Notes under the pieces: generated by a model | Database searches by the model: none | Told to the model about the DNA's origin: nothing | The model's input: only the letters and a program-made list of their open reading frames with translations | Made by a program: the position numbers and the translations under genes | NCBI GenBank assembly: GCA_015680685.1 | Contig: MNCI01025574.1 | Span: 376,679-440,678 of the forward strand | Source of the DNA: Gnetum montanum | Lineage: Eukaryota; Streptophyta; Gnetopsida; Gnetales; Gnetaceae | DNA: 64,000 bases | Direction of reading: 5' to 3' | Shown: in pieces, positions 56,130 to 64,000 of the stretch | Position numbering within the stretch: position 1 is the first letter of the stretch | How the letters are laid out: the number at the start of each line of letters is the position of its first letter

Positions 56130-56640
56130 TTCTTTTTCCATAATAGGATAAGCTAAGAATTTGTTACACCTCTTCTTTCATGCCTCATACAAGAACCAAG
56201 AGAATCCCATCTAAAATCATTTATCCATGTTCTAAAATATGTGAAGGTAATAAATAATAATGAGTAATATATACCAAATAAGATGACAAATTTCATGCTT
56301 ACATTGATGCTAATTAGGGAGGAGATAGTGATAGCAAAAAATTAAATTTAGGGGAAATTATTTTTCATGAATGAAATGTCATCTATTGGAAATCTAAGAA
56401 ATAAATGTAAATAAGTCTTTGCACATGTGAAATAGAATTTATTTTCATCATTGAGTGTACTCAATAAATTCTTTCACATAAGAAATTAATGATACCTTTT
56501 GGTTTTTATGTTAGCTTACCTATTAATTTATCTTATGATAATACTTTAGCCATACAACATTTTAATGTTCTCCAATAAATATAAAAAGCATATTAATATA
56601 TAATAAAATTCCATTAAGTAAGAAGTCAAGGAGGGAAACA
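56130..56640 (+). pseudogene. Ty1/copia RT-RNase H remnant
   Basis: On plus the sequence reads LIQEPRESHLKSFIHVLKYV, the copia PRE-HW-A-KR-LRYLKGT block. Then come AYIDAN-GGDSDSKKLN (the CDADWAGD-D-RKST block), VIYWKSKK, LCTCEIEFIF (the S-STEAEY block) and YDNTLAIQHFNVLQ (the CDN-SAI---N block). All are in copia order over 500 bp, with several stops and frame changes. No LTR or other copia domain was found. Confidence 0.75.
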
Positions 56641-57479
56641 TCAAACCACTTCATGTGGAATCTTGTAGTTAGTTGGCTCATTTACTTATCGAACCTGTTT
56701 TGCACTATCAACATAAGTAACTTTGCAATGTATATGTACCAAGGAGACATCATTGAAAATGAAAGAAGCTTGTATCATATTCTAAGGGAAGAACTATTTA
56801 TATTAGTATCCAATGTAAGAAACATTCAAGCATAAAGATAAGGAGAAATAGTCATGTATCATTTTATGTCTTCTTATAAAAAAATAAAAAATGTATTATA
56901 TTTTTTTTTATAAATTGATGGATAGATGTATTATTATTTGATCCTAACTCATCATTGTTTTTATAGTTGTATTTATTTTTCCATTAGGAAATGACTATTC
57001 AATTCCTTATAGTATGATCCTAATCAATTTTCTATAAATTCCATGTCCATACTGTGATGTAATAAATTATTTTTGGTGTAAGAAACATTAGTTACAAAAT
57101 TTTTCAAGCTAATATTGCTCTTCCAACTATTCATCTTCTTCTAGTTTGAATTTCAGCCAATGTTAAACATTATTATTACCAAACTTTCTTTCAATTACCA
57201 TTAATCTTATTAAGTGATTTTGGCACTCAAAAAGTCCATTAAATTGTATTCTCATCTATACATCAATGTCATTAGGTTTTATCATTCAAGATCAATTCAT
57301 CAATTCAAATCTTTAATCTTCAAAAGTTTAATAGTCATCAAAGATGTAATCACATTTTCTCATCCCAATCCAATATCAAGCTCCTCAAATCTTCATATCA
57401 AATTGATAAGATACTCATGATGGAATTATTTATAAAATTTACGAAAAAAAAATTTAACTTTTAAATTCATCAAAAATCA
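56641..57479. other. AT-rich stretch without a supported gene
   Basis: Short frames at 56653-56835 and 57214-57420 have no recognisable motif. Part may be the copia C-terminus and flank. Confidence 0.35.
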
Positions 57480-57900
57480 ATTATTTTTATCTCACTATGG
57501 TCCAACAATGACTCGTGGTTTCATTAGATAACAAACTATAACTCTTGGATAGCTCATGATCAACCTAGAAGCAAACCATGAGGTTATCACCACTTATGGT
57601 CATTAGCATTCCTGAGAACACATAACCACAATTTAACCATGAAACATCATTAATATATTTTTGAAACAACAACTCATGATCACATACCACAACATGTGAT
57701 CACAAATCATGATTCATGATCTCTATAATATAATAAGGTAAAATCTTCATGATTTATGGAGAACTTGTGATATCCTCCATTAAATTTATTTTTTTCTTTT
57801 TGCAATAATGACTCAAAATCCAATCATGGTTAAGAAATCATGACTTATGTTATAATACCAAACTCATGGTAAACCAAAATTTTATCAGTTTTCATTAGAA
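57480..57900. repeat. Cluster of catgatca/accatga/cgtggt words
   Basis: actcgtggtttcat, gctcatgatcaacc, aaccatgaggttatcacc, aactcatgatcac, catgtgatcacaaatcatgattcatgat and aatcatggttaagaaatcatgac all fall in about 400 bp. The words are related to each other and to those at 31986-32120. They may be CpG-decayed palindromes of another LTR U3. Confidence 0.4.
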
Positions 57901-57999
57901 TCTTATCAAAATTTTAATACTAAAATTATATATATTCATCATTCAATATCAATTAATATATCTCCAGCCAATATTTCCAAGCTAATCAAGATAAGTTGT

Positions 58000-60900
58000 A
58001 AAATTTATATCAAAGTAGTTGGATTATGGTAGGATATGATGCTATACTTGCAAATCTTAGTAGCTATGTGACTAAGTCAATGGATAATTAGGATAGGTTA
58101 AATAGATTTTCTAGAGAACTTCTTTTAGTTCTAAAGCCTCATAGCTTGTCTCTCTTTCATACTTCGTATCATGATGCATGTAAGGTATCCATGGATTTGG
58201 AAAGAAGTCTTATATATAATGCAACTTGACAAGGTCATAGGTAAGGATAGAAGAAAGGACCATCATTTTAAGAAATATTTGACCTCTTCAATTAGGCTTG
58301 AGAGTGACGAGATTACCATAGATATGATGGAGGTAGGCCATAACCAATAGCTACTAATGTTATTTCTTTCATTGAATGTGGAGCTCCCCTAGTATGTTAT
58401 ACATGTGGTCAAATAGAGCATGGTTAGAGGAGTTTCTTAAACTATTATTCTTATGGACAACAAGGAAGGTAGGCTATGGAGTACCCCAAGTAGATAGTAA
58501 GTGGAAGTGAAGGAAGAGGTCATGAATAGAGAACTTTAGTAGTAGATGAACGTTAATTTTTTACTAGTCAAATTGGTGGAGTACGATAGAGAACCTAGGG
58601 TTGGGTGTACACTCTAATAGACTAGTCATCAGACATGGAATCCAACACTATTATGGAGATAGAAGTATAATCCTGGATCTTTTATATTTATTATATTTAA
58701 TCTTGGTATTATTCATTCATTTTTAAGTCCTAGTATGGTTTCTTAGCTAGCTATCCCATGTTGTACTTTCCATATAGAGTTGTTAGTGCATTCCATTGGG
58801 GGCCATGAGACTTTTGTAAATCAGATATATAAAGTTGTGTTGATGTTGTTAGAGGGGAGATAGTGGATTAGTAACTTATGTCTCCTGTATCTTTATGAGT
58901 ATGATGTAATTAACTATCATACTTAAATAATGATCTAAAGTATCAGTAAAATTAATGGCATTATATACAGTTAAAGGTGAGAAAATAAAGATTCAAATTT
59001 ATCCTTGATTTATTCATCTAGACGTAGTTTCATCCAATATATGCTGATAGATGCTCTATAAGGAGCACAATTATTACATAACCTTAGTTGATTAATCATA
59101 AATAGTGTAGCTTAATCAAATCTTTGTAGTGTAGAAGTTTATAGATGTGTTTTATACCAAGTTACATAGGTTTTACTTAGGTGAGAGGTAAAATTTAAGA
59201 TAGAATTATAGTTTGATATAGAACCTATTAGAATTATATTCTAGTATAGACACTATCTCCAAGACTCCTCACTAGATATCTCTAGTTGAGTTAGTAGACA
59301 TAAAGATCTTATTTCAAGAATTGATGGATAGAGGCTTGATTCATCTTAAGGTTTTTTCTTGGGATGCTTCAATGTTGTTTGTGTAGAAAAATATGGAATT
59401 TTATAGTTATGCATTGAGTACATGTAATTTAATTAGGTGATAGCAAAGAACATGTATCCTCTGCTATGCATTGATGACTTCTTTGACTAGCTTCAATGAG
59501 CTCATGTATTCTCAAAAATTAATCTCAAGTCTACTTATCATTAGGCATGAGTTAGAGAATAGGGTTTCTAAAAGATAACATTCAAGACTTCGTATGATCA
59601 TTATGATTTTTTAGTGCTTCTATTTAGGTTGAGAATGCATCAATATTATTTATAAATATGATGACATATGTTATAGCAATTCTTGGTTCAATTTATGATA
59701 GTGCCCATTTATGATATACTGGTGTATTCTTTGAATGAAAAAAAAATGTTCATAAAAATTTTTAATAGTATTGTAGGTATAATTGTAGTATCGATTGTAT
59801 GCATCCTCATCTAGGTATTCCTTTTGGTCATCATACATCCATTTTCTAGGCCATGTTTTTATAAGAACTATTATTGTGGTGCAAACAATCAAAATATCAT
59901 GCTTTAGGATTGGTTAATTTCATAACTAATAGAAGATATTTATAGTTTTCTAGGTTTGGTTGGATATTATCACAGTTCATGGAATACTTCTTTCATCTTT
60001 TATATTCTTTAATTCAATTACCAAGGAAGGAGACCACTTTTACTTGTAGTTTAGCTTCTTAGATAACATTTAATGTGCTAAAGCAGAGACTAGTAATTGC
60101 TCTAGTGTTAATTTCTCCTATACCAAATTTCCCATATGATATATGTACTAATACTTTTGTTAATGAATTCAAGTGTGTTCTAATGTAGGATGGGTAGGTG
60201 GTAACTTAAGCATCTTTCTAATTAAGGCATTATAAATGTTTTATCTAGTACATGACTTGGAGCTAGGAGTAGTGATCTTTGCTTTAAAGATCTAGTGATA
60301 CTATCTCTGTGGTGAATGGGTAACTATTTGGACTAATCCCTAAAGTCTTCAGTGTCTTATAAATTAGCCACTATGATAAAAGAAATGAGTAGGGATTCCT
60401 AAAATATTGATTTCACTATTCGTTATAGGCCTAATAGCAATAACCAACAGGCAAATGGATTGAGTAGAGTGTTCAAAAAAACTAGTAGTTTGATTATTTA
60501 TTTAGAGTTTCATAATAGTTTATGAGAGAAGAAGTAGTAGGATTCTTAGTGCAGAGAGTTTCAATAGTAAATTCCAATAGATGGACTAGTTATAGTTGTT
60601 AGTTAGAATGTGTTCTACAAGGATGTTTCAATTGTTCTTCATTCTCAGTTGTTGGACAAGGCACACAAGTAGGTACCAAATGCACCAAAGAAATAATGAA
60701 ATGTACTAGATCCTTGATGTACCTATTGTGCACTAGTATGGAAAGGAATGTTGGTGATTATGTTTCTTGTTACTTATTGAACCAACATGTGAACTAAAAG
60801 ATACAGACCTAGTGATTCATTGTACTTCCATGATATTCCACTATGAAGGTGAGAAGCTTTTGGAATGAATTTTATTGTTTGGTTGGTTCATACATAAAGA

Positions 60901-61830
60901 GTGCATTATGCTATTTATTTGATTGTGGACTTATTGAAAAAGTCAAAAAAATTTCATGACTCTAGTGAGTATAGAGAAAATAACCTAGTTGTGCATTACT
61001 AATATCATGTAGCTACATGATGTTTCAAAAAATATTATTATTGATAGAAATGTCAAATTTCAATCTTGATTATGAAGAGCATTCTAGAGGGAGATGGGCA
61101 CACAAATGAACTTAAGTAAGTGAATTAGATTCTTAAGGATATATTAAATCCATGTGCCTTGTAGTATAGAGATAGTTGAGATCAAATGTTACCTCTTGTT
61201 GCCTATAATAAAAATTATTAGGAAAGTTTACACACAACTCCATATGAGGTATTGTATGATACGCCATGTAAGGTACTATTGTATTGGGGAACTATTGAGA
61301 ATAGGCCTATTATGAGGAAAAATTTTATGCTATAGTCCACTAAGGTAATTCAAATGATTAGGGATTAATTAAGATTTATGAAATATTGGCAAGTAGCCTA
61401 TGTTAATTACTATAGGATACTATTATAATTTACATTTGATGATCATGTATTTATTTTGGTTTCACGCCTAAACGACCTAAATGTAGTTTGGATGAAACAT
61501 AAAATTGACATCCAAATACATTGGTCCATTTAAGATTTTTAATATGACTGGTAGGATGACTTACAAATTGGCATTACAATCATGATTAGTAAGTTTTCAT
61601 GATGTTTTTCATGTGTCTATGCTATGAAGATAGGAGTAAGATGAGTAACATGTGATAGATTAGTTAGGTGTACAGTTGCAAGCTCATGTTACCTATGTAT
61701 GGTAGCCATTTCAAATCATTGATAAGCTGATTTAGTGACTTCACATTAGGAGAATACATATGAAGAAGATGTTGTGGGATAGATACAATACTTGGAAAAG
61801 TAGGTGGAAGGTAAAAACTAATATGTAGCC
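58000..61830 (+). mobile_element. Highly decayed Ty3/gypsy chromovirus (Tekay/Del-like), plus strand
   Basis: Domains in order, each with stops and shifts. Gag blocks: YDAILANLSSYVTKSMDN near 58035, and a zinc knuckle CYTCGQIEHG near 58397 whose last Cys is Ser. RT scraps: LMDRGLIHLKVFSWD near 59320 and FLGHVFI near 59850. RNase H: HDLELGVVIFALKI and YYLCGEW near 60250-60310. Integrase: NIIIDRNVKFQS near 61030, ILKDILNPCAL near 61110-61150, and TTPYEVLYDTPCKVLLYWG near 61230-61280. Integrase C-terminus: VSFHDVFHVSML near 61590. A chromodomain-like tail HVID...QIIDK, IHMKKMLWDRYNTWK follows near 61640-61800. LTRs were not identified. It is much older than A-C. Confidence 0.8.
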
Positions 61831-64000
61831 TAGATATATAAAGATTTTCTAGAAGAAAGAATATTGAGTAGGGAATAGTATAACCCCTCATTAAAGGATT
61901 CCATGGTATTGGGTTATATATGTTATCTGTGTAATTAGACTCAGTTGTGATCATAGGGATGTATAATTAGTTATGATATTTTGATAACATATTTTTAGAG
62001 ATATTGTAGTCTTATGAATATGGTTATGATTTACCATGATCATGCACATTAATCTTGTTTGATGTGTAATATGGTGTTTGTGGTTGGTAGGGTATGAGGG
62101 CTATGGGAGGAGACTGAACACCTATAAGTACAAATGATGTGTGATGATTTATGATGTTTATAATGCATCGACATGATGATGATGATATTATGCATGTTAT
62201 GAGATGTTATAATGATCATGTTGTTTGATAGATTATGTTATGATGTGCATATTTAAGTCATATGGCAATATGACTTATGTGATTTCTTAGATATGTTGTA
62301 AATATGATTTAGTACATATAGGTTTGATTAGCATTTTGATTAGATGTCCTAAGAACTATGGATTCTAGGATCATAGTTGGAATTGGAAACATTAAGTTAA
62401 ATACTTATAAATAATCAAACCAAAATAAATTAAATATAATTTATATATAATACGTGATATATTTTATTTTACATTTTCTTGTGCCTAGTTTATGAATGTT
62501 GATTTCTTTCATTTCTTTGTTCTCCTACAATTCTTAATTGAATTTTGTGATTTATAAGAATTTGGAGAAGCTAGTTTTGTACAAGATATGATTTGGAAGT
62601 CTTGGTTCATGTTCTTGTAAATTCAAAACATTATATCAAATCCTTCAATGCGTTTTTTAAAGCAACAGTTTTAAAAAATTCTTATAATTTTTTGGGTAGT
62701 CTTTACCCTTCTCTTATCTTCTAAATTATGATCATAGTGCATATTCATGGGATTTTTTTGGATGTGATAATTAGATCTAAAATCTCAATTGAAATCACTA
62801 TATTCCTTTAATTATTTAATTTTATATGGTTGAATTTGATATTGTGAAACTGGCTGGTCTTGGGTGAAATCATAGTTAGATGAACCTAAGAATAGTATAG
62901 ACTCCATTACTAGATTCTGAGATACTGTGGGGATGTATTAGCTATACTATTTTAGAGGAAAATAAGTCATGTAATTGGTTTTTATCATGCTTGAATTAAT
63001 TATTTTTTTATTTTTATTGTAATGTTTTCATGTTACAAGGAACATGAGTCACTTATAGGCCATGATGAAGGATTTCTACAATGCCACTAATTGCATCATA
63101 GTGATGCTAGGCTTTTTTGAATTTTTAACTTAGGAGAAAGCCATGGCACCCTTGCAGTGTAGTCATGCTAAATATTTAAATAGGAACAAAATTCATAGTC
63201 TAGTCGTACTTCGGTCACATTGATTTTCTAAATATTTTGGGTAGCAAAGTATTTGCAATGTCATAATGTGATGCTAACGGGATTGCATTGGGAATCATTG
63301 TCGAATTTATCTCTATTAAAAGCTTAGTAGCTTGAGCAACATGCAAGATATATTTTAGTCATATCTAAGATAAAAATTATAATGATTATTGACAAAGTAA
63401 GTAAGGCCTATCGCATTAGTGTGCACTACTAATACATGTGTTAGAAAAATTATAATCATAATTCTTAGTGCACACTTTAAGTATGTATGATTATGAGTGG
63501 AATTTACACCTTATGTACATGTGTTGTTGTATGTCTATGTATGATTCACATTGCTTATGCTTTTGGTATAATATGTGACATGAGACTGATATGAGGCTTG
63601 CTTATGACCATGTTAGATTCTTATCTATGAGTTGTGAATTATGACATTTGGCTATGCTACTAATGTTATGGCATATGATGTAATGAATATCAGTGATAAT
63701 ACATGTAGCACTAGTTACTTATTATTATCATTTTATCACTAGGTATGTTATGACTATTATGATCTTGATGTGTTATAAATGTGATATGGATGAGTTGTGA
63801 TGATTTGATAGGTGGTGCCAACATGAGGGTATGGGCTAATTGGTGTTGATGCATCCTAGAGGAGTTGAGATGATCCTTGCTAGGATACATTAGCAAAGCT
63901 TCTGTCTTAAGTCTCATCCTAAGAGTATGATAGCATAGGTTAAGCATATGACTGGTATGAGATCTTAGGGCATTAACAAATGCACATATCTATTCTTTAT
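61831..64000. other. AT-rich stretch without a recognised gene
   Basis: This is probably the 3' flank or a decayed LTR of the chromovirus. Low-complexity (GATGAT)n lies near 62175. A 78-codon minus frame at 63711-63947 has no recognisable motif. I found no LTR pair. Confidence 0.35.

Overview
The window is plant nuclear DNA made almost entirely of decayed transposable elements. I recognise no intact host gene, rRNA or tRNA gene, and no CRISPR array. Very AT-rich, CpG-poor DNA, long old LTR retrotransposons inserted into each other, L1-type LINEs, hAT, copia and a tRNA-derived SINE all point to a large-genome seed plant. A gymnosperm is my best guess, by inference only. Assembly gaps (N) lie at 5781-5795 and 54034-54191.

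Three long Ty3/gypsy elements of the Ogre/Tat/Athila type all have their coding strand on minus. Element A is 11143-22914 (target duplication GGAGC), element B is 33389-42826 (TTGAT/TTAAT), and element C is 43337-55861 (CTTAT). Each has LTRs beginning TGATGAG and ending at or near CATCA, a primer site resembling the 3' end of plant tRNA-Asp, and a purine tract at the inner edge of the left LTR. Gag, protease, RT, RNase H and integrase remnants run right to left. A and C carry a further gene downstream of integrase (ORF3). It has a globular domain resembling the 'putative plant transposon protein' family followed by a long coiled coil. B has lost ORF3 and has an unrelated segment of about 0.35 kb in that slot. 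C carries, just upstream of ORF3, an internal copy of the short-repeat cassette plus TATA box otherwise seen only in LTR U3 regions. A solo LTR of the B family (53860-54635, duplication ATATT) sits inside the gag of C.

Other regions, left to right. A partial A/C-type LTR lies at 1-892, and a roughly 190-bp tandem array at 4284-4815. Further tandem repeats lie at 6130-6900, 7900-9660 and 9688-10120. LTR family F occurs as an inverted pair, F1 at 8070-9115 (minus) and F2 at 10765-11142 plus 22920-23550 (plus); element A split F2 between its enhancer-like cluster and its TATA-like site. A hAT transposase tail lies at 23560-24123 and a GC-richer patch at 24656-25143. SINE and LINE relics fill 26199-31030. 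A 710-bp tandem duplication crosses the left edge of element B. To the right of C are a copia RT/RNase H relic (56130-56640) and a heavily decayed chromovirus on the plus strand (58000-61830).

A feature shared by the unrelated LTR families is a short array of palindromes just upstream of the U3 TATA box. The variants in each array look like CpG-decay products of one CpG-containing palindrome per family. The clearest unusual signals are these arrays, ORF3, and the internal U3-like promoter in front of ORF3. All protein-coding sequences are broken by stops, frameshifts or deletions, so every gene call is a pseudogene. Calls rest on motif reading by eye, without database searches.
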